Part shown: positions 8,084-16,793 of the stretch, one piece after another | How positions within the stretch are numbered: the first letter of the stretch is position 1 | Layout: each line of letters begins with the position of its first letter | Assembly: GCA_947501355.1 (NCBI GenBank) | Contig: CANMVA010000001.1 | Coordinates: 558,001 to 622,000, forward strand | Source: an uncultured Paracoccaceae bacterium | Lineage (GTDB): Bacteria; Pseudomonadota; Alphaproteobacteria; Rhodobacterales; Rhodobacteraceae | Reading direction: 5' to 3' | DNA: 64,000 bases | Made by a program: the position numbers and the translations under genes | The notes under the pieces: model-generated | Database searches by the model: none | What the model saw: the letters and a program-made list of their open reading frames with translations, nothing else | What the model was told of the DNA's origin: nothing

Positions 8084-8755
8084 ATGAAACCAATTCTGGG
8101 ATATGCAGCACTCTTCGTCGGGGCCGTGGCCGTTGGCGGGTATTTTCTGAATTCTGGCGGCACGGGGTCGACCCCTGTCGCCCCCGCGCTGGGCGCGGCC
8201 AATGCGCAGGACGCCTCCGAGATTGATACATCCGGCATCGTCGAGATGACGTTGGGCGAAGCAGATGCGCCGGTCACTGTGATCGAGTATGCGTCCTATA
8301 CCTGCCCGCATTGTGCGACCTTCCATGAGGGGCCGTTCAAGCAGCTGAAGGAAGAGTATATCGACACTGGCAAGGTCCAGTTCATCTACCGCGAGGTCTA
8401 TTTCGACCGTTTTGGCCTTTGGGCCTCGATGGTGGCGCGTTGCGGTGGCGAGATGCGGTTCTTTGGCGTCAGTGACATGATCTATGATCAGCAAAGCGAA
8501 TGGACCCAAGGGGAGCCTGCGCAGATCGCGGATAATCTGCGCCGCATCGGGCGCGCGGCTGGCATGAATGATGAAGAGCTGGACGCCTGTCTGAACGATG
8601 GCGACAAGGCGCAGGCGCTTGTCGCGTGGTATCAAGAGAACGCGGAAGAGCATGGCATCAGCTCGACGCCGTCCTTTGTGGTGAATGGCACGACCCATTC
8701 CAATATGAGCTACGCGGAGTTTTCGACCCTGATCGACGGTCAGATCGACGGCTAA
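8084..8755 (+). CDS. DsbA/DsbG-family periplasmic thioredoxin-fold protein
   Basis: Disulfide oxidoreductase-like protein exported to the periplasm. It has an N-terminal hydrophobic segment ([17 protein letters not shown]) acting as signal or anchor, then a DsbA-type thioredoxin fold with active site CPHC ([13 protein letters not shown], near residue 80) and the cis-Pro loop [10 protein letters not shown]. Two further cysteines (ARCGGE, DACLND) lie in the helical insert. Length 223 matches the DsbA-like proteins common in Rhodobacteraceae. It follows dciA, and its stop overlaps the convergent lpxK by 4 bp. Confidence 0.9.
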   Translation: MKPILGYAALFVGAVAVGGYFLNSGGTGSTPVAPALGAANAQDASEIDTSGIVEMTLGEADAPVTVIEYASYTCPHCATFHEGPFKQLKEEYIDTGKVQFIYREVYFDRFGLWASMVARCGGEMRFFGVSDMIYDQQSEWTQGEPAQIADNLRRIGRAAGMNDEELDACLNDGDKAQALVAWYQENAEEHGISSTPSFVVNGTTHSNMSYAEFSTLIDGQIDG

Positions 8756-9741
8756 GCCTTTACCTCCGCCCAAGCGGTATCGAACGCGGACCAGTCCGCC
8801 AGTTCGAGCCGCACGGGCAGGGTCAGCACCTTTTTGCGGAAGCTCTCTGGTAAGCGAACGGCATCCTTTTCCGTCGTGACCATCTGCGCGCCAAGCGCTT
8901 TGGCTTCGGTTTCAAGCCGGGTCATCAGGGCGTCTGTCAGCGGTTGATGATCCTCCAACGCCTCGCCCCGGTGCACGTTCGCGCCAAGTGATTTAAGCGT
9001 GGCGAAAAACTTCTCCGGATGGCCGATGCCTGCGAAGGCGAGCAATGGCGTTCGCGTCCAGTCCATACCGGTCATCAAAGGCTTCAACTGCCCGGTCAGA
9101 TGAGGGCATGGCAGAGGGCTTAAACCCTTGGCAAAGCTCTCCTGAGCCGGGGGCGGGCCGATGGAGAGCAACATGTCCGCGCGCTCTAAGCCGACAGCGA
9201 CAGGCTCGCGCAAAGGCCCCGCGGGCAACACACGACCATTGCCGAAGCCCTTTGCCGCATCCACCACGACAATCGAGATGTCATAGGCAAGTGCCGGGTT
9301 CTGGAACCCATCATCAAGCAGGACAACGCTGGCCCCGGCCTCCACCGCCGCCCGCGCACCCGCTGCCCGGTCCTTTGCGACCCAGGTCAGCGCAAAGGCG
9401 GCCAGCAAAAGCGGCTCGTCCCCGGTCTGTGCGGCGGTATGTTCACGCTCTACCACTCGCACCGGCCCGTCCAGCGTTCCGCCATATCCGCGCGAGATGA
9501 TATGCGGGCTCTCGCCACGCTCAATCAGGCGCTGGGCGATGGCGATTGTGGTCGGCGTCTTGCCGGTGCCGCCTGCATTGATGTTGCCAATGCAAATGAT
9601 CGGAACGCCGACCTTCTCGCGCGGTCCTTTGGCCAGACGCCGCGCTGTGCCCATCGCATAAAGCGCACCCAGAGGTGCCAGCAACCGCGCGCGCAACGCC
9701 GGTGCGTCGGGCGGCGTAAACCAGAAAGACGGCGTCCGCAT
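8752..9741 (-). CDS. lpxK: Tetraacyldisaccharide 4'-kinase LpxK
   Basis: Phosphorylates the 4' position of the lipid A disaccharide precursor at the inner membrane. The Walker A motif is [13 protein letters not shown] near residue 55, followed by the family stretch SRGYGG and [23 protein letters not shown]; the N-terminal region with [14 protein letters not shown] is the membrane-contacting part. 329 residues is usual. Its ATG overlaps the stop of the upstream Kdo-transferase-like gene by one base (TGATG), so they are translationally coupled within the pmbA-cysQ-DUF4170-waaA-lpxK operon. Confidence 0.95.
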   Translation of the reverse strand: MRTPSFWFTPPDAPALRARLLAPLGALYAMGTARRLAKGPREKVGVPIICIGNINAGGTGKTPTTIAIAQRLIERGESPHIISRGYGGTLDGPVRVVEREHTAAQTGDEPLLLAAFALTWVAKDRAAGARAAVEAGASVVLLDDGFQNPALAYDISIVVVDAAKGFGNGRVLPAGPLREPVAVGLERADMLLSIGPPPAQESFAKGLSPLPCPHLTGQLKPLMTGMDWTRTPLLAFAGIGHPEKFFATLKSLGANVHRGEALEDHQPLTDALMTRLETEAKALGAQMVTTEKDAVRLPESFRKKVLTLPVRLELADWSAFDTAWAEVKA

Positions 9742-10955
9742 CAGGCGGCTTCCAGCGTATCAAGCGTATCTGTCACCAGCGCGATGATCCTGTCCGACAC
9801 CTCGGCCCCTTGGGTGCACACATCCCAAGCCGCATGAGCCATAACGGCGGTTGTTTCGGGCAGCATCAAGGCCTCTACCGCGCGGGCCAATGTGGTGGTG
9901 TCGCGCACCCGGCGTACGGCCCCGGCCTCGATCAGGCGGGTGTAGCTGTTGATGTAGCTGCGCGTGTTTGGCCCCGCGAGAATAGCTGAGCCCAGGGCGG
10001 CAGGCTCCAGCGGGTTGCAGCCGCCCCCGTTCGACATTGAACGCCCCAGATAGGTCGTGGGCGACAGCCGATACCACAGCCCCATCTCGTCGTCATCGGC
10101 ATCCGCGATGTAGACTTGCGTGTCTTCCTCGGGCTCTTCATCGCGGGAGCGCAGGTTGACGGTAAAGCCTTGTGCCTCCACCGATTTGGCAAGGCCAGGG
10201 CCGCGCGAGGGGTCATCCGGCACAAGGATCAGCAAAAGCCGATGGGCCGCGCGGCTGGCGAGGCGGTGCGCCTCCAGCACAGTGTTTTCCTCGGCCGGTT
10301 CGGTATGAGCGGCCAGCCAGACGGGCCGCCCGGCCAGCAGATTGGCCAACGTGGCCCGCTCGTTTTCATTGCAGGGCAGCGCGCTGGTGCTTTCCTGCAA
10401 CGTGCCGCTGACCTCGATGCGCCAGCGCGGTGCGCCGATCCGTCTGAGGTGATCTGCATCGGCCTCCGTCACGGCGAATATCCGGCGCACCCGATCCAGA
10501 AGGGAGCGATACATGCCCCGCTCCAGCGGGGAGATCTGAAACGCCTCGGCCTCGGCATTCACGAGAAAGAGCGGGATGTCCCGCTCCCCAATTTCGCTGA
10601 TCAGACCGGGCAGAAGATTGCCTTCGCTCCACAGGCACAGATCGGGCTGCCAGTGATCCAGAAAGCGCGCGATATTGGGCAGCGTTTCGGAGGGTGTCAC
10701 GTCGACCAGAAGGTTCTTGGCGGGGCGTTCGGGCAGCAGGTCCGCATCGGGTGCGGTCAGCAGATATGACACGTCGGGCCGTTCACCTTGCAGCCGGTGG
10801 ATCAATCCGTTGAGCCGTCGGACGGCGTCAGAACTTGGCGCGTGAAGCCAGACCAGAAGCCCGCCGGGACGCTCTGCCCGCACGCGTTGGCTGTCGGCCC
10901 CGGAGGCCCCGCCCCGCAGCGCCAAATAGAGCGCCAGACCAAGCGACTGGCCCAT
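9741..10955 (-). CDS. 3-deoxy-D-manno-octulosonic acid transferase-like protein (WaaA/KdtA family)
   Basis: A GT30-like glycosyltransferase by overall layout: N-terminal acceptor domain with [20 protein letters not shown] and [19 protein letters not shown], then a nucleotide-sugar domain with [15 protein letters not shown] and a C-terminal [22 protein letters not shown]. The position before lpxK supports a lipid A/Kdo role. It is atypical: canonical KdtA has HAxSxGE with a catalytic Glu near the N-terminus, whereas here the segment reads [13 protein letters not shown] without that Glu, and the usual N-terminal membrane helix is missing. It may be a divergent or catalytically altered paralogue. 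404 residues. Confidence 0.8.
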   Translation of the reverse strand: MGQSLGLALYLALRGGASGADSQRVRAERPGGLLVWLHAPSSDAVRRLNGLIHRLQGERPDVSYLLTAPDADLLPERPAKNLLVDVTPSETLPNIARFLDHWQPDLCLWSEGNLLPGLISEIGERDIPLFLVNAEAEAFQISPLERGMYRSLLDRVRRIFAVTEADADHLRRIGAPRWRIEVSGTLQESTSALPCNENERATLANLLAGRPVWLAAHTEPAEENTVLEAHRLASRAAHRLLLILVPDDPSRGPGLAKSVEAQGFTVNLRSRDEEPEEDTQVYIADADDDEMGLWYRLSPTTYLGRSMSNGGGCNPLEPAALGSAILAGPNTRSYINSYTRLIEAGAVRRVRDTTTLARAVEALMLPETTAVMAHAAWDVCTQGAEVSDRIIALVTDTLDTLEAA

Positions 10956-10961
10956 CGGTTC

Positions 10962-11204
10962 CTAGTCCAGTTCTTCGGTGGGGGAGGCTTCGGTCTCCTC
11001 GTCCCGCAACCGGTGCAGATGGGCGATGAAGTAGCGCATATGGGCGTTGTCGACGGTCTTTTGCGCCTCGGATTTCCAAGCGTCATAGGCGCTGTCATAA
11101 TCGGGAAAAATACCGACGACATGGATATCGTTGACGTCCTTGAAGGTCTTTTTAGTCGGATCGACAAGCTCTCCGCCGAAGACAAGATGCAGGCGTTGGG
11201 TCAT
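10962..11204 (-). CDS. DUF4170 family protein
   Basis: An 80-residue cytoplasmic protein of the DUF4170 type, found in alphaproteobacteria beside lipid A/Kdo genes. Typical features are the opening RLHLVFGGELVDP, VHVVGIFPDYDSAYDAWKSEAQKTVD and MRYFIAHLHRL. No catalytic motif is evident and the biochemical role is unknown. It sits 6 bp upstream of the Kdo-transferase-like gene, in the same operon. Confidence 0.85.
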   Translation of the reverse strand: MTQRLHLVFGGELVDPTKKTFKDVNDIHVVGIFPDYDSAYDAWKSEAQKTVDNAHMRYFIAHLHRLRDEETEASPTEELD

Positions 11205-11267
11205 GAAACGGGCCTTCCGAATTGCGGATCTGAAACTCGCCGCACCCTACGCCATCGGAAGGGGCGG

Positions 11268-12038
11268 TCAAGCCAGAGCGTCGTGCAAAGCAGCGTGAAG
11301 CGGCCCGTTTGCGGCCAGAACGCCCTTGGTCTGCGGGTGTGGATTGTTGAACTGCAGCGGGATGTTACGCCGATCTGTGACTTCGCCCATCGCCTCGCGG
11401 ATCAGCAGATCGCCTGCCGCGATATCCCACTCCCAACTGTCGCGCAGGGTCAGCATCGCGTCGAACTTGCCTTCGGCGATCAGCGCCATGCGATAGGCGA
11501 TGGAGGATCGGAAATGCCGCTCCACCGGGGGGACCTCTGCCCGCCAGTATTCCGCGTTCATGTTCCACTTGTTGGCCAACATCGTCGCCCCGTTGAGCGC
11601 GTTTTCACTGACCCGTACACGCGCGCCATTCAGCGTTGCACCTTTGCCTTGCGCGGCTGCATATAGCTTGTCGCGCATCGGAAGGTAGACGACTGCCGCC
11701 GTCACGACGCCGCCCTTGGCAATCGCGAGGCTGTGCGACCATGTCCGAGATCCTTCAATGAAAGCGCGCGTGCCGTCGATAGGATCGACGATGAACACTG
11801 TGTCTGCGTCCAGCCGCTCGGGCGTGTCTTCGGTTTCTTCCGACAGCCATGCATAGGCGGGGCGGCTGGCCATCAACTCGGTGCGCAGCATCGCGTCGAC
11901 GGCCAGATCGGCTTCGGTCACGGGGCCTGCACCGCCGTCTTTCTCCCATGTCTGGGGGTCGTCCTTGAAGTAGCCCGAGGCGATCTTGCCCGCTTCCTGA
12001 GCGGCGGCGATCAGCAGGTCCAGATCAGTCTCCGGCAA
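11268..12038 (-). CDS. Inositol monophosphatase family protein, CysQ-like 3'(2'),5'-bisphosphate nucleotidase
   Basis: A Mg-dependent, lithium-sensitive-type phosphatase. Metal-binding motifs are present: SEETED (Glu), DPIDGTRAFIEG and WEWDIAAGDLLIREAMG, with GPVTEADLAVD near the N-terminus. This clade is usually annotated CysQ (hydrolysis of PAP), but IMPase-type substrates cannot be excluded by sequence. The start at 12038 is a TTG (reading MPETDLDLLI), inside the end of the upstream PmbA gene with a 14-bp overlap; no better ATG matches the family N-terminus. It is coupled in the envelope operon. Confidence 0.87.
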   Translation of the reverse strand: MPETDLDLLIAAAQEAGKIASGYFKDDPQTWEKDGGAGPVTEADLAVDAMLRTELMASRPAYAWLSEETEDTPERLDADTVFIVDPIDGTRAFIEGSRTWSHSLAIAKGGVVTAAVVYLPMRDKLYAAAQGKGATLNGARVRVSENALNGATMLANKWNMNAEYWRAEVPPVERHFRSSIAYRMALIAEGKFDAMLTLRDSWEWDIAAGDLLIREAMGEVTDRRNIPLQFNNPHPQTKGVLAANGPLHAALHDALA

Positions 12039-13371
12039 GGGTCATCCCTTCGACCAGAAGCGACGGCACCACGCGCGACAGATAGGTCCGCGCATCATTG
12101 GCGGGGATGATCCGGCGCAGCATGTCGCGCAGATTTCCTGCGATGGTGCATTCGTTCACGGCATAGACAGGCTCGCCATTTTCGACCCAGAAACCAGCTG
12201 CGCCGCGAGAATAATCACCCGTCGTCGGATTGATCGTCGAGCCGATCATGGAGGTCACCAGAAGCCCGGTCCCCATCTCTTTGAGCAGGTCTTCACGGCT
12301 GTGTGTGCCTTGCGTCAGTTCGACATTGCCCACTGATGGCGAGGGTGGTGCAGAGGTCCCGCGCGCCGCATTGGCCGTGCTGTGCAGCCCCAGCTTGCGC
12401 GCATGTGCCAGATCCAGCGTCCATTGTTTCAGCACGCCGTCCTCGACAATATCACGTGCCGCAGTGGGCAGGCCTTCCGCGTCAAACGGCTTGGAGGACG
12501 GCATGCGCTTGCGATGGGGATTTTCCGTAAGGGATAGCCCATCAGGCAGCACAGGCTGATCCATCGCGTCGCGCAGCCACGAAGCACCGCGCGCGATATT
12601 GGTGCCGTTGGAGGCCGCCAGCAGATGCCCGATCAAAGAGCTTGAGATACGCTCGTCGAACAAAACCGGAAAGCTGCCAGTCTTGGGTTTGCGGGCGCCC
12701 GCACGCTCCAAAGCACGGGTGGCGGCTTGGTGGCCGATCTCTTCCGGGCTGCGCATATCGGAGGCGAAGACGCGGAAATCCCCGTCATAATCGCGCTCCA
12801 TCTCGCTCCCGGTGCCAGTAATCGGGACGCAGGAAAGGCCATTATCAGTGCGGGTGTAACCACCTGAAAAGCCGTTACTCGCAGATAGATGGATGCGGCG
12901 GCGGCCATATCCGGCAGAGGAGGACTGCACCTGGCTGATCCCGGCATGGCTTTGTGCCGCGGCTTCAGCGCGCAAGGCGGCCTCTTGCAAGGCGGCAGGG
13001 TCTGGCTCATCCGCCGGATCGGCCAGCTCCAACGCAGCGACATCCCAATCACGGGCCAGATCACCGGGGTCAGCCAACCCGATATGCGGGTCTTCTGGGG
13101 CTTCTTTGGCCATGGCAACAGCACGCTCGGCCATCTGGGCAATCGTGTCCGGCTTCACGTCAGACGACGAGACGCACGCTTGGCGCTGGCCGATCAGCAC
13201 CCGCAGGCCGATGTCGATCCCTTCGGCGCGCTCAGCCTGCTCTAACGTGCCTTGGCGCACGTCGATGGATACCGATGTTCCATCAACGGCCATCGCATCG
13301 GCGGCATCAGCGCCCGCGCGTTTTGCAGCGTCCAAAAGCGCTTGTGTCAGGGCATCTAACGTCTCGGCCAT
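12025..13371 (-). CDS. pmbA: TldD/PmbA family metalloprotease-like protein (PmbA/TldE)
   Basis: PmbA (TldE) forms a complex with TldD that degrades unfolded peptides and processes modified peptides. The 448-residue protein has the family organisation: N-terminal region with DVRQGTLEQAERAEGIDIGLRVLIGQRQACVSSSD, middle VLFDERISSSLIGHLLAASNG, and C-terminal GLLVTSMIGSTINPTTGDYSRGAAGFWVENGEPVYAVNECTIAGN. PmbA-type proteins lack the HExxxH metal motif of TldD, and none is seen. It is first in the operon leading to lpxK. TldD is not in this window. Confidence 0.93.
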   Translation of the reverse strand: MAETLDALTQALLDAAKRAGADAADAMAVDGTSVSIDVRQGTLEQAERAEGIDIGLRVLIGQRQACVSSSDVKPDTIAQMAERAVAMAKEAPEDPHIGLADPGDLARDWDVAALELADPADEPDPAALQEAALRAEAAAQSHAGISQVQSSSAGYGRRRIHLSASNGFSGGYTRTDNGLSCVPITGTGSEMERDYDGDFRVFASDMRSPEEIGHQAATRALERAGARKPKTGSFPVLFDERISSSLIGHLLAASNGTNIARGASWLRDAMDQPVLPDGLSLTENPHRKRMPSSKPFDAEGLPTAARDIVEDGVLKQWTLDLAHARKLGLHSTANAARGTSAPPSPSVGNVELTQGTHSREDLLKEMGTGLLVTSMIGSTINPTTGDYSRGAAGFWVENGEPVYAVNECTIAGNLRDMLRRIIPANDARTYLSRVVPSLLVEGMTLAGD

Positions 13372-13441
13372 CGGGAACCTTCCTCAGTCTTTGTCACGAG
13401 GAGGTAGTCCGATGTGGGGGCCTCCGCAAGGCGCGCTGTGT

Positions 13442-14941
13442 TCAGCGCAGCCGTTGTCCGTTGGCCAGAACCTGCCCGTCCTCGGTCACTTCGATTTTCG
13501 AGGTCAGCTCATCCTCGCCCGTCGGTGTCGCGAAAAGCCCCAGCATCATGCGCGCGCCCATCGCTTGATCTTCAGGCAAAAGACCCATGGAGATCAGCTT
13601 GTCGATCAATCCGTTGCCGCCTTCCAGCTTGAGGTTCACCGTGCCCTCCGGGCGCGGCAGACCGTCAAACGTGGTCGTGTCGCTATTGTCGAACTCAAAC
13701 GCGCCATCGCCGGTCAGCTTCGCGCCAGCAAGTTCAACCAGCAGATTGTTCAGATCCAGTGCGTGGATTTCACCGGGTGTTTCAGCGCTTTCCAAAGCGG
13801 CAGCCTGTTCCGGGTCCATCAGGTCGAAAAACCAGTTGGCCTTGCCGTCGATGTCGAATGACACGGTCGCCGGATCGCGCGGCAGGATGGTGCCGGGGTC
13901 AAACATGTTCCAAAGCGCGTCGGCCATCGTGAAGTCGCTCAGGTTCAGGGCCAGACCGAAATCCTGCGGCTCTTCCGATTTGCTCATCGGCATAAGGAAG
14001 TCAAAGCCGTATTCGGCCATCGCAAAGCTCAGTGGGAAGGGCAGATCGCCGGTCTGAACATTCATATTCAACCCGCGCGTCGTGCCTTTGTAGCCGATGC
14101 CGTCCTCAGTCATTGCAACCGCCAGATTGCCCCCTTCCGAGGTGCCCGTCCCCGACAGCGTGTCACCATTGCCCTCAAAGCTGAAGGTCGAGGCCGAACT
14201 GTCGAAAGTGTAGCCGGCGTCACCCATCAGACCGGCCGACATCATCAGCGCCGGATTGTCGGAGAGCCCGCCTTCCGGCAGCACTGACGTGCCGGTCATC
14301 GACAAACCCTGGACCGTGCTGGAAAAGGCGGCAGTCTCGGACGCTTCAGGGTCCTCAAAATTCATGTTCACAAGGGTATTGGCGGCGTTCAGCACATAGC
14401 TGACATCCATAGTCTCGCCCGCTGTCGTCTCATAGGTGCCGGTGACATCTGTGGTCATGACCTCAAGCATCAGCGGCTGCTTGATGCCTTCGGCCAGCAC
14501 CTCGTCCACGACAAGCCCGTAGCTGTCAGCGGTCAGCGCGTAGGTCATTTTCTCTGGCGTGCCGCTGACCAGCATGGTCATGCCCTCCTGCACCATCCGC
14601 ATGGTCATATCGAAGGCTTCCGCATCCGCGGGATCGGCGTTCATCTTGATCGTGTAATCCGGGGCCATCGTAACGCTGACGGTGCCGTCGCCATTGTCTG
14701 TGAAGGCCAAGCTCTGCGTGATTGCAGAGACCTCGCCATCCGGGATCTCCATCAGCATCGCGATGTTCTCGACATTCAGCGTATCCCCGTCGCGGCGTTC
14801 CGAGCCGATGGTGATGTCGCCATTATAGGCCGTCATCCAGTCCTGCCAGCTGTCCCAAACCTGTTCGGGGGTGACATCGGCGTGGGCGGCGGTTGTGGAC
14901 AAAAGCAAGGCAAGGGTCGGCAAGGCAGCAAAACGAGGCAT
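13442..14941 (-). CDS. Exported DUF2125 domain-containing protein
   Basis: A 499-residue protein with a signal peptide (FAALPTLALLLSTTAAHA). It is acidic and beta-rich with many repeated NxDGTVSV/DGDTL-like strands, as in DUF2125 proteins of Rhodobacteraceae, which are predicted periplasmic and of unknown function. The C-terminal third has LLVELAGAKLTGDGAFEFDN and LKLEGGNGLIDKLISMGLLPEDQAMGARMMLGLFA, reminiscent of the AsmA-like/DUF945-type layout. The ribosome binding site AAAGGA lies 6 nt before ATG. It is monocistronic by spacing, divergent from the SDR gene. Confidence 0.8.
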   Translation of the reverse strand: MPRFAALPTLALLLSTTAAHADVTPEQVWDSWQDWMTAYNGDITIGSERRDGDTLNVENIAMLMEIPDGEVSAITQSLAFTDNGDGTVSVTMAPDYTIKMNADPADAEAFDMTMRMVQEGMTMLVSGTPEKMTYALTADSYGLVVDEVLAEGIKQPLMLEVMTTDVTGTYETTAGETMDVSYVLNAANTLVNMNFEDPEASETAAFSSTVQGLSMTGTSVLPEGGLSDNPALMMSAGLMGDAGYTFDSSASTFSFEGNGDTLSGTGTSEGGNLAVAMTEDGIGYKGTTRGLNMNVQTGDLPFPLSFAMAEYGFDFLMPMSKSEEPQDFGLALNLSDFTMADALWNMFDPGTILPRDPATVSFDIDGKANWFFDLMDPEQAAALESAETPGEIHALDLNNLLVELAGAKLTGDGAFEFDNSDTTTFDGLPRPEGTVNLKLEGGNGLIDKLISMGLLPEDQAMGARMMLGLFATPTGEDELTSKIEVTEDGQVLANGQRLR

Positions 14942-15082
14942 GGGGGGTCCTTTGGGTCTGAACTGTTACCGCCTAATGTCAGGCTGCACTGCGCAAAGTG
15001 CAAGGGGCGTCGTTTGACGACAGGCGGTTTTCACGCCCGCGCCAAGCCGCTACACCTGCGAGGCGTTCAAGGGAGTGTGCCG

Positions 15083-15832
15083 ATGGATATGACCGGAAAA
15101 ACCGCTTTGATTACAGGCGCAAGCCGTGGAATCGGGGCCGAAGCCGCGCGGGTCTTTGCTGCTGCAGGGGCCAATGTTGCGCTGTTGGCGCGCTCGGAAG
15201 AAGCAATTGCCGATCTGGCTGGTGAAATCGGCCCGAAAGCACTGGCGATTCCCTGCGATGTGAGCCGCTATTGGGAGATGCAGGCCGCTGTTGACGCCAC
15301 GATCAAGACGTTTGGCGGACTGGATGTGTTGATCAACAACGCAGGCGTGATTGAGCCGATCAGCCATTTGTCCTCTGCCGATCCGGATGCCTGGGGCCAT
15401 GTGATCGACATCAATCTCAAGGGCGTCTTCAACGGAATGCGCGCTGCGATGCCGGTGATGGAGGTCGCAGGGGGCGGCACGATCCTCACGATTTCCTCCG
15501 GTGCCGCACACGGCCCTGTCGAAGCGTGGAGCCATTATTGCGCCTCCAAAGCCGGGGCTGCGATGCTGACCCGCTGCGCTGACAAGGAAGCCGCTGATAA
15601 GGGTTTGCGCGTCATGGGCCTGTCGCCCGGCACCGTCGCCACCGAGATGCAGCGCGAGATCAAGGCGTCGGGCATCAACCCCGTCAGCCAGCTGGACTGG
15701 AGCGATCACATCCCCGCCGATTGGCCTGCCAAGACGCTTTTGTGGATGTGCTCCCCCGACGCGGATGCGTTCTGCGGTCAGGAAATCTCTTTGCGCGACG
15801 ACGCCATCCGCGCCCAGGTCGGCCTTTCATGA
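15083..15832 (+). CDS. Short-chain dehydrogenase/reductase (SDR)
   Basis: A classical NAD(P)-dependent SDR of 249 residues. The Rossmann glycine motif TGASRGIGAE is at residues 12-21, NNAG near 88, and the catalytic Ser and YxxxK appear as SSGAAHGPVEAWSHYCASKAG, followed by SPGTVATEM. The substrate cannot be assigned; the next gene, translationally coupled through ATGA, is an enoyl-CoA hydratase-like protein, suggesting acyl-CoA or fatty-acid-like chemistry. The ATG at 15083 has AAGGGA upstream and begins the Rossmann fold. Confidence 0.9.
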   Translation: MDMTGKTALITGASRGIGAEAARVFAAAGANVALLARSEEAIADLAGEIGPKALAIPCDVSRYWEMQAAVDATIKTFGGLDVLINNAGVIEPISHLSSADPDAWGHVIDINLKGVFNGMRAAMPVMEVAGGGTILTISSGAAHGPVEAWSHYCASKAGAAMLTRCADKEAADKGLRVMGLSPGTVATEMQREIKASGINPVSQLDWSDHIPADWPAKTLLWMCSPDADAFCGQEISLRDDAIRAQVGLS

Positions 15833-16437
15833 TCCGGCTCGAGAAAGACGGCGACCTGTGGACGGCCACAATCGACCGCCCCGACAAGGCCAATTCGCTG
15901 ACCCGTCAGATGCTGACCGATCTGGCCGATATCGCGCTTGAGGCTCATACGGCAAAGGCCTTTATCCTGACTGGCACGGGCAGAGTGTTCTCTGCCGGAA
16001 TGGACCTTGACGCCGCCAAGGAAGGCCTTGCGACAGATCCCGTCTGGGAACGTCTCTCGACCGCCATTGCGGCCCATCCCGGTCTGACGATCTGCGCGTT
16101 GAACGGCACTTTGGCGGGCGGGGCAATGGGCATGGCGCTGGCCTGTGATCTGCGCATCTGCGTGCCGACGGCCAAGTTTTTCTACCCGGTCATGAAGCTG
16201 GGCTTCCTGCCGCAGCCCTCTGATCCGGCACGTCTGGCGGCCTTGGTCGGCCCCGCGCGCGCCAAGCTAATCCTGATGGCGGGGCAGAAAGTGACGGCGG
16301 ACGAAGCAGTAGCGATGGGGTTGGTGGAGCGTATCGTTGAGGGCGATGTGCTTGGCGACACGGCACAGGCACTCGCAGCAGACGTTCTTTCTGCAGAGCC
16401 CGAGCATATCGCGGGGATCAAGGCGCTGATCGGCTAA
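15829..16437 (+). CDS. Enoyl-CoA hydratase/isomerase family protein
   Basis: A crotonase-fold protein of 202 residues, shorter than the usual 255-265, with a reduced C-terminal helical trimerisation region. The oxyanion-hole elements are visible: SAGMDLDAA near residue 62 and LNGTLAGGAMGMALACDLRI near 90-110. The position that holds the first catalytic Glu in hydratases falls in MGMALACD, so hydratase activity is uncertain. The start codon overlaps the SDR stop (ATGA), a strong sign of coupling. The stop overlaps the convergent HNH-like gene by 4 bp. Confidence 0.85.
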   Translation: MIRLEKDGDLWTATIDRPDKANSLTRQMLTDLADIALEAHTAKAFILTGTGRVFSAGMDLDAAKEGLATDPVWERLSTAIAAHPGLTICALNGTLAGGAMGMALACDLRICVPTAKFFYPVMKLGFLPQPSDPARLAALVGPARAKLILMAGQKVTADEAVAMGLVERIVEGDVLGDTAQALAADVLSAEPEHIAGIKALIG

Positions 16438-16745
16438 CGCCGCCGCTTTGGCACTTTCGACATGAACTCCGGCGGGCGCTTGCTGACCCAGCGGAAGAAC
16501 TTCTCCAGCCGTGGATGGCGCCGCAACGCCTCGACCGAGTTATAGACCCGCGCGAGTTCAGCCTCGCTCAGCGTCGCGTGGATTTCCTTGTGACAAATGT
16601 GGTGGATCAGGACTGTCGGCCCGCCCTTGCCGCCTTTCAGCTTGGGGATCAGATCATGCAGACTTTGCGGCACACCGGGTGGAATCGGCCGCGCGCAAAG
16701 CGGGCAGATCGGGTCCGGCGTATCGGTGTCAAAACGGCTTTCCAT
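16434..16745 (-). CDS. HNH nuclease-like small protein
   Basis: A 103-residue protein with an N-terminal CPLCARPIPP zinc-knuckle-like pair, then SLHDLIPKLKGGKGGPTVLIHHICHKEIHATL, which fits an HNH fold (first His, Asn-like position, HxxCHxxIH), and a basic C-terminus (SKVPKRRR). Similar short HNH proteins are widespread in alphaproteobacteria without a proven role. It is isolated, convergent with the enoyl-CoA hydratase and divergent from the mechanosensitive channel gene by 48 bp. Confidence 0.8.
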   Translation of the reverse strand: MESRFDTDTPDPICPLCARPIPPGVPQSLHDLIPKLKGGKGGPTVLIHHICHKEIHATLSEAELARVYNSVEALRRHPRLEKFFRWVSKRPPEFMSKVPKRRR

Positions 16746-16793
16746 GTGCCCATGACAATGGGATAACGGCCTTGCAAGACAAGGGTGTTGGGT

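Noticed and set aside
7427-8773. 448-codon open frame opposite dciA and the DsbA-like gene
   Set aside because: It spans two genes with good ribosome binding sites and recognisable domains on the plus strand.
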